Position numbers and translations under genes: made by a program. DNA of 64,000 nucleotides from UBA4582 sp038106185 (lineage in GTDB: Bacteria > Pseudomonadota > Gammaproteobacteria > Pseudomonadales > Azotimanducaceae), in contig JAYODE010000007.1 of assembly GCA_038106185.1 (NCBI GenBank), positions 1 to 64,000 of the forward strand. Direction: 5' to 3'. Below are positions 35,029 through 45,244 of the stretch, piece after piece (positions within the stretch are counted from its first letter, which is position 1; each line of letters opens with the position of its first letter). A model generated the notes under the pieces. It had not been told where the DNA came from, did not search any database, and saw only the letters and a program-made list of their open reading frames with translations.

Positions 35029-35178
35029 GATTACCAATGCCTATTACATGTGAATGATCCCAGGCCAGTGCCAGGCGGGAGCCAAAGGATATCTGTTAAT
35101 CAGGCAAAATACCAACCTGGTTGATCGTCCCTGAGGGCATTCGAGGTGTTACACTTCTTCCATCCACAGGAGTTGACC

Positions 35179-35727
35179 ATGGCACTTATTTATCTCATTC
35201 GACACGGCAAGGCCGCCGCTTCCTTCACCGACGACCTTGATCCCGGACTTGACGCCCTCGGCGCCCAGCAAGCGGAAGATGCCTGTCGTCAATTGCACCA
35301 ATACCTGCCACTCATCTTGAAAAGTAGTCCGCTGAAGCGGGCCAGAGAGACAGCATTGCCCCTGATCAGCAGTACTGGCCAAACTATCGAGATTGAAAAT
35401 CGAGTCGCAGAAATACCTTCTCCGGGACTCTCACTCGAGGCACGGGGTCCTTGGCTACGTGAGGTAATGAGCGGTCACTGGCGCGACCAGGATGGAGACT
35501 TGCAGGCCTGGCAGAAAGAACTGGTGAATTGCCTGACAGAAATGACAGCCGACACCGCAATTTTTTCCCATTATGTCGCTATCAATGCCGCTGTCGGCGC
35601 GGCCACGGACGATGACAGAGTGCTCATATTTCGCCCGGATAATGGCTCTATTACGATTCTTGAGACAGATGGCGTCGAGTTACGCCTGGTGCAGCGGGGC
35701 GCTGAAGCCGCAACCCTCGTCAATTAG
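35179..35727 (+). CDS. SixA-like histidine phosphatase
   Basis: 182-residue phosphohistidine-type phosphatase. The RHG catalytic motif is LIRHGKAA near the N-terminus, a second His sits in IFSHYVAINAAVGAA, and Arg residues are at SSPLKRARETA. The size fits the short SixA/GpmB branch. The substrate is unknown. AGGAG lies 7 bases before the ATG at 35179, favouring it over the in-frame codon at 35146. Its stop overlaps the stop of the convergent holA gene by 4 bases. Confidence 0.83.
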   Translation: MALIYLIRHGKAAASFTDDLDPGLDALGAQQAEDACRQLHQYLPLILKSSPLKRARETALPLISSTGQTIEIENRVAEIPSPGLSLEARGPWLREVMSGHWRDQDGDLQAWQKELVNCLTEMTADTAIFSHYVAINAAVGAATDDDRVLIFRPDNGSITILETDGVELRLVQRGAEAATLVN

Positions 35728-36746
35728 TCTCTGCTGACTAATACTGGTTTGCCGGCTAACTCTAACATCAGTCGGGTGAGCAGATCCCAACTGTTACCGA
35801 CACCAATGCCCTTATTCAGCTTGTCCAACTGGCTGACCTGACGCTGCACTGCCTCCAGCACTCGGCGTGGTCTCGCCGCGATGCATTTTGCAACCAAGGT
35901 CCGTCGATTGGCAAAAACATAGTGACTTTGCATCACCGTATCAACCCTTTGTCCCTGCTCGACCGATCGAGAGATGTTGATCAGCGTACGTAACTCGCGA
36001 CCCAACATCGCGACGATATAGCCCATTTCAGCGCCCTCGTCTCGGTTACCCTGAATCACCTTGAGGGTCCGCACTGGATCCTGGCTCACCGCCGCGTCTA
36101 TGAGCGCAAATACGCTATAACGCGCGCTGTCGGCAACGCCTTCAAGCACTTGTTCGGCATCGATGGTATCGCCTTCGATAATCAATTTGAGCCGCTCAAT
36201 TTCCTGCATCGCTGCGAGCAAATTGCCTTCGATTCGATCGACCATGGCTGTGACGGCATCATTGCTCGGCTTGAGACCTGCAGCCACAAACCTGGCAGCA
36301 ATCCACTTGGGTAATTGTTCAACGGCAACGGGCCAAATTGCGACATGCACGCCCACCTTATCCAGCGCCTTGAACCAGGCGGTCGTTTCGGTCTTCTTGT
36401 CCAGCTTGGGCAGAACCAACAGCATCGCTGTATCTGCCGGTATATCGGCGACATAGGTTTTAAGCGCGTCAATGGCCGTCTTATCCAACTTTCCGGGATG
36501 ACGAATTTCCAGCAGCTTTTGTTCAGAAAACAGACTCATGCTATTGGCGTTGAACAGAACTTCCTGCCAGTCAAATTTCGCGCCGACGTGAAATAGCTGG
36601 CGCTCACTGTAGCCTGATCGACGTAAGGCATGTCGAATCAAGTCGCAACTCTCCTGAACCAGCAGCGGCTCATCGCCAGAAACGATGTACAAAGGATCCG
36701 CGCCTTGTTTGAGTCGAGCCGCGAGCTTTTCGGGATAGACCTTCAT
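35724..36746 (-). CDS. holA: DNA polymerase III delta subunit
   Basis: 340-residue clamp-loader subunit. The N-terminal MKVYPEKLAARLKQGADPLYIVSGDEPLLVQES is the family opening, with the three-domain clamp-loader layout after it. It opens the beta sliding clamp and loads it on DNA. The ATG overlaps the lptE stop by 4 bases. In many gammaproteobacteria nadD follows holA, but here a convergent phosphatase gene follows instead. Confidence 0.93.
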   Translation of the reverse strand: MKVYPEKLAARLKQGADPLYIVSGDEPLLVQESCDLIRHALRRSGYSERQLFHVGAKFDWQEVLFNANSMSLFSEQKLLEIRHPGKLDKTAIDALKTYVADIPADTAMLLVLPKLDKKTETTAWFKALDKVGVHVAIWPVAVEQLPKWIAARFVAAGLKPSNDAVTAMVDRIEGNLLAAMQEIERLKLIIEGDTIDAEQVLEGVADSARYSVFALIDAAVSQDPVRTLKVIQGNRDEGAEMGYIVAMLGRELRTLINISRSVEQGQRVDTVMQSHYVFANRRTLVAKCIAARPRRVLEAVQRQVSQLDKLNKGIGVGNSWDLLTRLMLELAGKPVLVSRD

Positions 36747-37288
36747 TGGCGCACAGACACTCGATTGACCGCGGTTGTCTTGACGTCATTAAGTGCCGCA
36801 TCCACTCGCCGCAAAATTTGTTGAATGACATCGGTTTGCATTTCTCGACTAAGCACTGCCTCTTCCTCGCTGCTGCCAACGAAGCTGCCACGATCAAAAC
36901 TGTAAACGCGTTCAACCATCAGGCTCGTCACAGGTAATACCGAATCACCCGCTGAGTTCAACAGCTCAAAGTCCACCGTCAGCTGCAGTAAATACTCGGC
37001 GACGGTCACTTGGTTTGTTGTGGAAATAGCCCGTCGAGACGCACGCTCACCCAGCAGATGCAATCTGTAGTCAGCGCCTTCCTTCGGATTCACGATGATA
37101 CCCTGCTGCGCAAGTGTGCGGGTCATCTCAGTCGCCAGCTGACCGTAGGTGTGGGTGGCACTGACATCCAGCGCGACCAAACCAACCCGAGAGTCGATAC
37201 CACCCCGCAACTGAAATCCACAACTGGCCACCAGGCTAAGCAGGCCGATCAGTAACAGCCTGCCCCACCCGCCCAGGATGACTGCCAA
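36743..37288 (-). CDS. lptE: LPS-assembly lipoprotein LptE
   Basis: About 181 residues. A hydrophobic N-terminus ends in lipobox LVASC followed by GFQLRG, the hallmark of LptE. As the plug lipoprotein of LptD it helps insert LPS into the outer membrane. The start is uncertain: a TTG at 37288 lies 13 bases beyond the leuS stop with GAGGCAAG ahead of it and gives a compact signal peptide. An ATG at 37342 inside leuS would add 18 residues. The next gene, holA, overlaps by 4 bases. Confidence 0.87.
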   Translation of the reverse strand: MAVILGGWGRLLLIGLLSLVASCGFQLRGGIDSRVGLVALDVSATHTYGQLATEMTRTLAQQGIIVNPKEGADYRLHLLGERASRRAISTTNQVTVAEYLLQLTVDFELLNSAGDSVLPVTSLMVERVYSFDRGSFVGSSEEEAVLSREMQTDVIQQILRRVDAALNDVKTTAVNRVSVRQ

Positions 37289-37301
37289 CGGCTTGCCTCG
37301 A

Positions 37302-39809
37302 TCAGGCTGAGACCACAATGTTGAGAAGCTTATTCGGCACATAGATCACCTTTCGAATCGATTTCCCGTCGATGAACCGCTGGACGTTTTCATCCTGCAG
37401 CGCCAGCGCCTCAACTTCATCACGGGGCATGTCCATATCAACCTGGAATTTACTGCGTACCTTACCATTAACCTGCACCACCAACTCGATACTCGTCTTG
37501 GTCAAGGCGGCCACATCAACAGCCAGCCATCGAGCCTTATCGATGGCCTCACCGGTTAACTTCTGCCACAGCACCTCTGTGATATGGGGCGTGATAGGCG
37601 ACATAATCAAAACCGCCGCGCACAATGCTTCACGCACGACAGCACGTCCCTGGGGCGATTCGTCATCAAAACGGTTAACCTCATTCATCAGAGCCATCAC
37701 TGCAGCAACCACCGTATTGAACGTCAAACGACGCCCATAATCGTCGTCAGCCTTTGCCAGAGTCTCATGAGTTATGCGACGTAAGTCTTTCTGTGCAGCA
37801 GACAATGTCGATGTCTTCAATTCGACGACTTGACCCGCCTCCAGATGGCGCTCTACCGTATTCCAAAGTCGTGTTCGGAGCCATCGCTCAGCAGACTCGA
37901 CGCCGCGCTCTGACCACTCGAAGGACTGCTCAGGGGGCGCTGCAAACATCATCGCCATCCTGACTGCATCAGCGCCGTGCTTGTCCATCAAGTGCTGAGG
38001 GTCACCAGCATCCCCCGCGGACTTAGACATTTTTGCGCCATCCTTCAGCACCATACCCAGCGACAGAAGCTTGTGGAAGGGCTCATCACCTTCAACCAGG
38101 CCGGCATCACGCATGGCTTTGTAGAAAAACCGAGCATATAACAAGTGCAGAATGGCGTGTTCTTCGCCGCCTACATAATGGTCAACCTGACCCCAATACT
38201 TGGTTCTTGCATCCAGCATACCGGTCGTCGCACCGCTGGCGGGAAACCGTGTGTAGTACCAGGAAGATTCCATAAAAGTATCAAAGGTATCCGTTTCACG
38301 CTCGGCACTGGCACCGCATTGAGGACAGGGGACCTGGTACCATTCGGGCATTTTCTTCAAGGGCGAACCGACACCCTCAAACTCGACTTGGGTCGGCAAC
38401 TCAACCGGTAACTGCGCATCAGGAACCGGTACCGGACCGCATTGACCACAGTTGATAATCGGTATCGGACATCCCCAGTATCGCTGGCGTGAGACACCCC
38501 AATCACGCAACCTGAAATTCACTTGCCGCTCACCCAGACCCCGTTGAATCAGAGCTTCAGCCACGGCGTCAAATGCCTGTTGAAACGCCAGGCCATCAAA
38601 TTCATCAGAGTGAATACAAATACCCTGTTTTGAGGTATACGCCTGTTCGCTGATGTCGCAAGTCTCACCACTGACATCGGTAGGTGCTATGACCTGCTTG
38701 ATGGGCAAGCCATACTTTACAGCAAACTCCCAATCTCGCTGATCATGTGCTGGTACCGCCATGACTGCACCTGAGCCATATTCCATCAACACAAAGTTCG
38801 CCACCCACACGGGAATGGCTTCACCACTCAATGGATGGCTGGCCACCAGACCGGTCGCCATGCCCCGCTTTTCCATTTTGGCCATATCGGCCTCAGCCAC
38901 CTTGCCCTGGCTACACTCTTCCAGGAATCGTTGCAATTCTGAGTTCGTCGCGGCGGCCGCGAGCGCCAGGGGGTGCTGGGCGGCGACAGCCAGATATGTC
39001 GTGCCCATCAGGGTGTCAGGGCGAGTGGTATAAACGGTTAAGCCCGCTGACTCATAGACCTGCCCAGCCGGCAACGGAAATGTCACCTGAACGCCTTCAG
39101 AGCGGCCGATCCAATTGCGCTGCATCGTCTTAATTTTTTCTGGCCAGCCATCGAGACCGTCAAGACAATCCAGTAGCTCTTGGGCGTAATCGGTGATTTT
39201 TAGAAACCACTGCGCCAGTTCGCGACGTTCCACCAGCGCATTAGAGCGCCAGCCTCGACCATCTATGACCTGCTCGTTGGCCAGTACTGTTTGATCAACG
39301 GGATCCCAATTCACCATCGCGGCTTTTTTGTAGACGAGCCCCCGTCGAAACATTTGCAGGAAAAACCATTGTTCCCAACGGTAATATTCCGGTTCACAAG
39401 TCGCCAGTTCGCGACTCCAATCATAAGCAAACCCGAGCGCCTGAAGTTGCCGCTTCATATAGGCAATATTTTCTCGAGTCCACTTCATGGGCGGCACCTT
39501 ATGCTTTATTGCCGCATTTTCTGCCGGCAGACCAAAGGCGTCCCAACCCATGGGTTGCAGAACATTCTTGCCCTGCAAACGTTGAAACCGACCGATAACA
39601 TCACCCAGGGTGTAATTACGCACGTGCCCCATGTGAAGCTGGCCGCTCGGATAGGGGAACATGGACAGGCAATAGAATTTCGGCTTATCACTGACTTCTG
39701 TCGCGACAAAGGTTCCATTTTTCATCCAGCGCTGCTGAACTTCTCGCTCAACCGCTCGATGATGGTAACCCCTAGATTCGTCTCTGCTGATGTCTTCTGG
39801 CTTACTCAT
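37302..39809 (-). CDS. leuS: leucyl-tRNA synthetase
   Basis: 835-residue class I synthetase charging tRNA-Leu. The HIGH-type motif is PYPSGQLHMGHVRNY and the KMSKS motif is DGAKMSKSAGD. The editing domain with TTRPDTLMGTTYLA and a zinc-finger-like CPQCG segment are present. Length is slightly below the common 860 residues but all domains are there. It leads leuS-lptE-holA. The region upstream to lnt contains a 13-bp tandem repeat. Confidence 0.96.
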   Translation of the reverse strand: MSKPEDISRDESRGYHHRAVEREVQQRWMKNGTFVATEVSDKPKFYCLSMFPYPSGQLHMGHVRNYTLGDVIGRFQRLQGKNVLQPMGWDAFGLPAENAAIKHKVPPMKWTRENIAYMKRQLQALGFAYDWSRELATCEPEYYRWEQWFFLQMFRRGLVYKKAAMVNWDPVDQTVLANEQVIDGRGWRSNALVERRELAQWFLKITDYAQELLDCLDGLDGWPEKIKTMQRNWIGRSEGVQVTFPLPAGQVYESAGLTVYTTRPDTLMGTTYLAVAAQHPLALAAAATNSELQRFLEECSQGKVAEADMAKMEKRGMATGLVASHPLSGEAIPVWVANFVLMEYGSGAVMAVPAHDQRDWEFAVKYGLPIKQVIAPTDVSGETCDISEQAYTSKQGICIHSDEFDGLAFQQAFDAVAEALIQRGLGERQVNFRLRDWGVSRQRYWGCPIPIINCGQCGPVPVPDAQLPVELPTQVEFEGVGSPLKKMPEWYQVPCPQCGASAERETDTFDTFMESSWYYTRFPASGATTGMLDARTKYWGQVDHYVGGEEHAILHLLYARFFYKAMRDAGLVEGDEPFHKLLSLGMVLKDGAKMSKSAGDAGDPQHLMDKHGADAVRMAMMFAAPPEQSFEWSERGVESAERWLRTRLWNTVERHLEAGQVVELKTSTLSAAQKDLRRITHETLAKADDDYGRRLTFNTVVAAVMALMNEVNRFDDESPQGRAVVREALCAAVLIMSPITPHITEVLWQKLTGEAIDKARWLAVDVAALTKTSIELVVQVNGKVRSKFQVDMDMPRDEVEALALQDENVQRFIDGKSIRKVIYVPNKLLNIVVSA

Positions 39810-39873
39810 GATGTGCTCGTCACTACCGGCTCGAAAACCGCAGATTCTACCCGATCATCGCAAGGGATACATG

Positions 39874-39912
39874 CATTCATGGCGTCCATTCATGGCGAGC
39901 ATTCATGACATC
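39874..39912. repeat. tandem repeat, 13-bp unit x3
   Basis: Units of CATTCATGGCGTC, CATTCATGGCGAG and CATTCATGACATC. The third unit contains the lnt stop codon (39903-39905), so repeat sequence reaches into the gene end. It lies between lnt and leuS. Confidence 0.72.
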
Positions 39913-41453
39913 AGCGCCGCGACATTTCGCCGCGGTGAGACCATCCTGCTACCAGCCATCAGGGAAATCAGTAACAGCGCCAGTATTCCTGTCTGTCCGT
40001 ATTCAGAAAATGGCGTGCTACCGCGCATCAGAGACACCTCGGCGCGCAATACACCCGGCACAAACTGTGGTAATTGCCCCACCAGCTGACCACGCTCGTC
40101 AATCACCGCCGTCACACCATTATTCGTCGCCCTAACCAGATATCGACCATTCTCCAGGGCCCGCATACGGGCCATCTGCAGATGCTGCCAAGGGCCTATC
40201 GAGGCACCAAACCAGGTGTCGTTACTGATGGTAAGCAACAAATCTGGATCTGATACCGACTTTCGCACCAGATCTGGGTAAACCACTTCGTAGCATATGG
40301 ACATGGCGATCCTCATATCATTCAGTTGAATCGCGGTTTGAATTTGAGGACCGGGCACATTGTGAGACATGGGCAGATCAAAGAAGGAAATCAACCCTCG
40401 AAGCTGCGCCTCAAGTGGCACATATTCACCAAATGGTACCAACCGGCGCTTGATGTAAGACCCCTCGCCCAGGCCCAACGCAATCGCTGAATTGAGGAAA
40501 TAACCTTGCGGATCTCGATCCGGAATACCCAAAATCAGGGCGGTACCCGTGGCTTGGCCGCGGGCGTCCAAAGATTCAAGAAAACTGTCAGCCGTCGACC
40601 TGAATAGCGTCACCGCAGCTTCTGGCCAGACGATCAAATCTCGACCCCATTCGGTTTCACTCAGATTCGTATAGGTACTCAGAATCGGCGTCACCATGGC
40701 TCGCGTCCACTTGGTGTGTTGATCAATATTACCCTGAACCGCACTGACGGTCAGAGTCCTGCCATCTGGCGCGACAAACTGGATCTGCGATAGAAGCCAG
40801 CCACCTAACCAGATCATCAGAACCACAGGCGCTGTCCTCCCGAACGCAGCAGCAACCGAGCGCCGACGAGAAAGCAAAACCAAGGCGCAGCCAAGCAGAC
40901 TGGTTTGCAACAGCACCATGAAACTGATGCCCAGCACACCAAATACTGGCGCATAACCCGCCAGCCAGGTATCAAGAAAACCGTAGCCTGCGAACAACCA
41001 CGGAAAACCCGTCAAAAACCATGTCAGAAGCCACTCGCGAAGAACCCACAGCACCGTAAAACCAAGTGTCATACCGACCAACGAATGACGAAAAAATTTC
41101 AGGTAGAGATAACCTTGAACCCAGAAAAACAGCGCCATAGCCAATACGAACAAGAGCACCAGAAGTCCCGCCAGCAGGGCCGAGGCACCGCCATGCTCAT
41201 GGATACTGACGTACACCCAGGAGATGCCGACACCGTAAAAGCCCACACCATATAAGTAGAAGATGACAAGCCCTTGACGAAGAGAAACGCCATGAAGCAG
41301 GCATTGGAAAAGCAAAATGGAAACAATAAGACTGGGCCACCAGTCAAAGGGGGAGAGTCCTAGAGAGAACAAACAGCCCGCCGCCAGTGCAAGCAATCCA
41401 CCTAACCAGGCGGGCATGCGAAGGACAGCAGGCCCAGAGACTCGCTCACTCAT
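39903..41453 (-). CDS. lnt: apolipoprotein N-acyltransferase
   Basis: 516-residue inner-membrane enzyme that adds the third acyl chain to lipoproteins. About seven N-terminal membrane segments precede a nitrilase-like periplasmic domain (about 230-480) with catalytic Glu in VWPEAAV and Cys in SICYEVVYPDLV. Translation is coupled to corC by an 8-base overlap. The last codons lie in a 13-bp tandem repeat, but no frame disruption is seen. Confidence 0.94.
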   Translation of the reverse strand: MSERVSGPAVLRMPAWLGGLLALAAGCLFSLGLSPFDWWPSLIVSILLFQCLLHGVSLRQGLVIFYLYGVGFYGVGISWVYVSIHEHGGASALLAGLLVLLFVLAMALFFWVQGYLYLKFFRHSLVGMTLGFTVLWVLREWLLTWFLTGFPWLFAGYGFLDTWLAGYAPVFGVLGISFMVLLQTSLLGCALVLLSRRRSVAAAFGRTAPVVLMIWLGGWLLSQIQFVAPDGRTLTVSAVQGNIDQHTKWTRAMVTPILSTYTNLSETEWGRDLIVWPEAAVTLFRSTADSFLESLDARGQATGTALILGIPDRDPQGYFLNSAIALGLGEGSYIKRRLVPFGEYVPLEAQLRGLISFFDLPMSHNVPGPQIQTAIQLNDMRIAMSICYEVVYPDLVRKSVSDPDLLLTISNDTWFGASIGPWQHLQMARMRALENGRYLVRATNNGVTAVIDERGQLVGQLPQFVPGVLRAEVSLMRGSTPFSEYGQTGILALLLISLMAGSRMVSPRRNVAALMS

Positions 41454-42285
41454 CTATTGGCAGCGTTAACTGTAGAAGCCTGATTCGACGGTTGTCGGCG
41501 TTCAAAACCTTGAATTGAAAACCATCTAATACTACCCGCTCATCGCGCTTGGGCAGATGACCGAAGGACTGAGTCACGATACCGCCTATGGTGTCAAACT
41601 CTGCCTCACTGAATTGCGCGTCAAAGAAGGCGTTGAAGTCCTCAATAGGCGTGAGTGCCTTAACTGTAAAGACTCCGTCGGCATGCGCCTTGATAAAGTC
41701 GTCTTCATCAAAGTCATATTCGTCTTCGATGTCACCAACAATTTGCTCTAACACATCTTCGATGGTCACTATGCCAGAAACACCGCCGTACTCATCGTAG
41801 ACGACGGCCAGGTGGTTCCTGGTTGCACGAAATTCTTGCAGAAGCACATTCAAACGCTTGCTTTCAGGAATGGCGCTGCAAGGGCGAAGAATATCCCGCA
41901 AATTGAACTTTTGTCGGCGCTCAGCCAATGCCAGGGGTAGCAAATCCTTGGCCAGCAAAATGCCGACCACATTATCAGGACCATCGCCCAGCACTGGCAG
42001 ACGTGAGTGACCTGACTCAATAACCACCGGCAATAGCTCCTCAGGCTTCATGTCCAGCCGAACCACCGCCACCTGAGATCTTGGAATCATTATCTCACGG
42101 GCCTGCATGTCGGATACCACCAGCGCACCTTCGATAATGCTCAAGACCTCTGCATCCAACAAGTCACGCTGATGGGCTGAGCGCAACAGTTCCACTAATT
42201 CATCTCGAGAAGAGGGCTCTCCGGTGAAGGCCATGGACAGGCGCTCCAACCAACTCTTCTCACTACTCGACCCTTCCTCGCTCAT
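41446..42285 (-). CDS. corC: CorC/YbeX CBS-domain protein
   Basis: 279-residue cytosolic protein with two CBS domains (about 65-190: REIMIPRSQVAVVR and the later DEYGGVSGIVTIEDVLEQIVGDIEDE) and a C-terminal CorC/HlyC domain. It belongs to the YbeX group linked to magnesium/cobalt handling and ribosome metabolism. The start overlaps the ybeY stop by 4 bases and the end overlaps lnt by 8, the canonical ybeZYX-lnt arrangement. Confidence 0.93.
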   Translation of the reverse strand: MSEEGSSSEKSWLERLSMAFTGEPSSRDELVELLRSAHQRDLLDAEVLSIIEGALVVSDMQAREIMIPRSQVAVVRLDMKPEELLPVVIESGHSRLPVLGDGPDNVVGILLAKDLLPLALAERRQKFNLRDILRPCSAIPESKRLNVLLQEFRATRNHLAVVYDEYGGVSGIVTIEDVLEQIVGDIEDEYDFDEDDFIKAHADGVFTVKALTPIEDFNAFFDAQFSEAEFDTIGGIVTQSFGHLPKRDERVVLDGFQFKVLNADNRRIRLLQLTLPIDE

Positions 42286-42806
42286 GCTCGCTTGCTCTCT
42301 TCACTGTTTATTCCTAACGCATCAGCGTAGGGATTACCGTAGCCAAGATTGGCCATCAGGTTAATTTCGATTGACTCCATCTGCTCCGCGTCAGCATCCT
42401 CGATATGATCGTATCCCACCAAGTGCAATACGCCATGGATGACCAGGTGAGTCAAGTGTATCAAGGGTAACTTGCTCTGGGTCAGCGCTTCGGCTTCGAC
42501 CACAGACGGGCATATCACCAGATCTCCCATTAGTATCCGCTGATCTTCAACCGGTGTCTGAGCGGGAAAAGACAATACGTTAGTTGCTTTATCTACCTGT
42601 CGATACTCTCGGTTCAAGCGGCGTATTTCACTGGCATCGGTTAACAACAGAGAGACTTCGACGCCAGCGGTCGGCATAGACCCACCAAGACCAGCCTGCA
42701 TTGCCGCCAGCACCCACGACTGCAGCTGCTGATCAGAAGGCGCCCAAGTTGGCTTGGTAACATCCCAGAGGACATCAAGCAGACAAGGTTCCTGTACCTG
42801 TTTCAT
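42282..42806 (-). CDS. ybeY: endoribonuclease YbeY
   Basis: 174-residue zinc-dependent endoribonuclease acting in rRNA maturation and ribosome quality control. The metal motif is HGVLHLVGYDH. The ATG at 42806 (MKQVQEPCLL) is chosen, 31 bases beyond the phoH stop; an in-frame upstream codon at 42956 would overlap phoH heavily with unrelated sequence. Confidence 0.92.
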   Translation of the reverse strand: MKQVQEPCLLDVLWDVTKPTWAPSDQQLQSWVLAAMQAGLGGSMPTAGVEVSLLLTDASEIRRLNREYRQVDKATNVLSFPAQTPVEDQRILMGDLVICPSVVEAEALTQSKLPLIHLTHLVIHGVLHLVGYDHIEDADAEQMESIEINLMANLGYGNPYADALGINSEESKRA

Positions 42807-42837
42807 GATTGACCTGGTTGGCAAAGGTGCTCGAAAA

Positions 42838-43821
42838 TCATTTCGATTTACCACCACCGGCTTCAAATTTTTCATAGGCCTCGACAATTCTTTGCACGAG
42901 TGGGTGCCTGACAACGTCTCGCGAGCTGAAATGGGTAAATGAGATACCTTCAACATCCGGCAGAACGTCTAGCACATGCCGCAGACCGGAGGTTGTTCGA
43001 TGGGGCAAATCGACTTGAGTGATATCACCCGTGACCACTACTGTCGAGCCAAAACCGACTCGGGTCAGAAACATCTTCATCTGCTCTGTCGTGGTATTTT
43101 GACTCTCATCGAGAATAATAAAGGACTCATTCAGAGTACGGCCACGCATATATGCCAGCGGGGCAACCTCAATAATATTCTTTTCAATTAACTTCTCAAC
43201 TCGCTCGAAGCCAATCATTTCATACAAAGCGTCATATAGGGGACGCAGGTAGGGATCGATTTTTTGACTCAAATCGCCCGGCAGGAAACCCAGTTTTTCA
43301 CCTGCCTCAACCGCTGGTCGAACCAGCAAAATCCGTCGAACCAATTCTTGGTCCAACGCCTCCACCGCGCAGGCAACAGCCAGATAGGTTTTTCCCGTAC
43401 CAGCAGGACCCACGCCAAAGTTGATATCGTGGGAGCGTACGGCCTGAACATATCCAATCTGGTTTTTACCCCGTGGTTTAATCGTCTTCTTGCGGGTGGT
43501 AATCAGAAAGTCATTCGCATCCGTTTCATCACTGAGAAGCGCCTCAACGCCCGAGTCTTGAAGATGAAGATGAATAAGGTCCGCCGTCAAGTGCGTGCCG
43601 CGATTAACCTCTTGATAAAGCTTTTTCAGCAGCGCCCCAGCAGAGCGCACGATGTTGCGCTCACCGATCAGGTGAAAGGCATTGCCTCGATTATTAATGG
43701 TAATGCCAAGGCGTTTCTCTATCTGGCGCAAGTGTGCGTCGAAAGGGCCACATAGATTAGCGAGTTGCTGGCTGTCGTTGGGCTCCAGCTTTATCTGGAG
43801 CGGCTCTGTGTGAATATTCAA
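42838..43821 (-). CDS. phoH: PhoH-family ATPase
   Basis: 327-residue PhoH/YbeZ protein with Walker A GPAGTGKTYLA and Walker B ESFIILDESQNTT. An N-terminal KH-like region precedes the ATPase core. It acts with YbeY in RNA metabolism. It sits between miaB and ybeY in the standard order. Confidence 0.93.
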   Translation of the reverse strand: MNIHTEPLQIKLEPNDSQQLANLCGPFDAHLRQIEKRLGITINNRGNAFHLIGERNIVRSAGALLKKLYQEVNRGTHLTADLIHLHLQDSGVEALLSDETDANDFLITTRKKTIKPRGKNQIGYVQAVRSHDINFGVGPAGTGKTYLAVACAVEALDQELVRRILLVRPAVEAGEKLGFLPGDLSQKIDPYLRPLYDALYEMIGFERVEKLIEKNIIEVAPLAYMRGRTLNESFIILDESQNTTTEQMKMFLTRVGFGSTVVVTGDITQVDLPHRTTSGLRHVLDVLPDVEGISFTHFSSRDVVRHPLVQRIVEAYEKFEAGGGKSK

Positions 43822-43921
43822 ATTGGCTGACGTAATGTTATTGGGCTCCTAGAATATACCCTTCGTCGCGGGAGGAAAAGGGAAGAATCGGATCATCATC
43901 GACGGCCGGCAGGCCGCAGCG

Positions 43922-45244
43922 CTAGATGAGAATCGCGCGCAAAGAGTTCGGCAGGGCCTGAGTGATCTCGACCGTAACCAGCTGACCGGTCAGATTCTGC
44001 GAGTCGGCAGCAAAGTTAACGACTCGGTTATTTTCGGTACGTCCCTGGTACTGCCCAGGATCCTTTCGAGAAAGTCCCGTGACCAGAATCGTCTGGTGAC
44101 TGCCAACCATGCTACGACTGATGCGCATGGACTGCTGATTGATTTTATCCTGGAGTGTTTTCAGTCTCGTCTTCTTCACTTCCATGGGTGTTGTGTCAGG
44201 TAGGTCTGCGGCAGGCGTGCCGGGTCGAGCGCTATAGATGAAACTGAAAGATTGGTCGAAGCCAATTTCCTCAATCAAATCCATCGTCGCTTGAAAGTCC
44301 GCGTCCGTCTCGCCAGGAAAGCCTATGATAAAGTCCGATGACATGCTGAGATCAGGCCTGATCTTTCGCAGCCGCCTGATCTTGGATTTATATTCCAGCA
44401 CCGTATGGCCGCGCTTCATGCGCGCCAATATTCGGTCAGATCCGCTTTGAACGGGCAAATGCAGATGGCTGACCAGTTCCGGTACCTCTGCATAGACATC
44501 GATCAAACTATCGGAAAATTCTACCGGATGCGACGTGGTATAACGGATGCGATCAATACCTTCGATTTCAGCCACCAGACTGATGAGGTAAGCCAGGTCA
44601 GCCTGACTGCCATCTTCCAGCTCGGCGCGATAGGCGTTAACGTTCTGGCCCAACAGGTTGACTTCACGCACACCCTTGTCAGCCAGCTGGATGATTTCCT
44701 GCAATACATCAACCAGCGGTCGGCTAACCTCTTCGCCACGGGTATAGGGCACCACGCAAAATGAGCAGTACTTGCTGCAGCCTTCCATAATTGAAACAAA
44801 GGCAGTGGGACCATCGACCGACGGCTCTGGCAAACGATCAAATTTTTCTATTTCCGGAAAACTGATATCGATTACAGCCGAACTGGAACCGGCTATACCA
44901 TCGAGCAATTCGGGCAACCGGTGCAGTGTCTGCGGGCCAAAAATCATGTCGACATAGGGCGCGCGTCTGCTGATCGCCGCACCTTCTTGGCTCGCAACAC
45001 ATCCACCGACTCCGATTTTCAGGTCAGGATTTTTGAGCTTCAGTTTGCGCCAACGACCAAGCTGATGAAAAACTTTTTCCTGGGCTTTCTCGCGAATCGA
45101 GCAAGTATTCAGCAACAACAGGTCAGCCTCTGCTTCCGACTCGGTGACTTCATACCCATGAGTTTCCTTTAACAAATCCAGCATTCTGGATGAGTCATAC
45201 TCATTCATCTGACAGCCGTGGGTCTTAATAAATACTTTACTCAC
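43922..45244 (-). CDS. miaB: tRNA-2-methylthio-N6-dimethylallyladenosine synthase
   Basis: 440-residue radical-SAM enzyme that thiomethylates i6A37 in tRNA. The N-terminal UPF0004 domain has its Cys cluster starting in IKTHGCQMNEYDS, the radical-SAM motif is CSKYCSFCVVP, and a TRAM domain is C-terminal. The GTG at 45244 (VSKVFIKTHG) matches the family start; ATG codons at 45295 and 45304 would add an unrelated Arg-rich leader. It heads the miaB-phoH-ybeY-corC-lnt block. Confidence 0.94.
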   Translation of the reverse strand: MSKVFIKTHGCQMNEYDSSRMLDLLKETHGYEVTESEAEADLLLLNTCSIREKAQEKVFHQLGRWRKLKLKNPDLKIGVGGCVASQEGAAISRRAPYVDMIFGPQTLHRLPELLDGIAGSSSAVIDISFPEIEKFDRLPEPSVDGPTAFVSIMEGCSKYCSFCVVPYTRGEEVSRPLVDVLQEIIQLADKGVREVNLLGQNVNAYRAELEDGSQADLAYLISLVAEIEGIDRIRYTTSHPVEFSDSLIDVYAEVPELVSHLHLPVQSGSDRILARMKRGHTVLEYKSKIRRLRKIRPDLSMSSDFIIGFPGETDADFQATMDLIEEIGFDQSFSFIYSARPGTPAADLPDTTPMEVKKTRLKTLQDKINQQSMRISRSMVGSHQTILVTGLSRKDPGQYQGRTENNRVVNFAADSQNLTGQLVTVEITQALPNSLRAILI

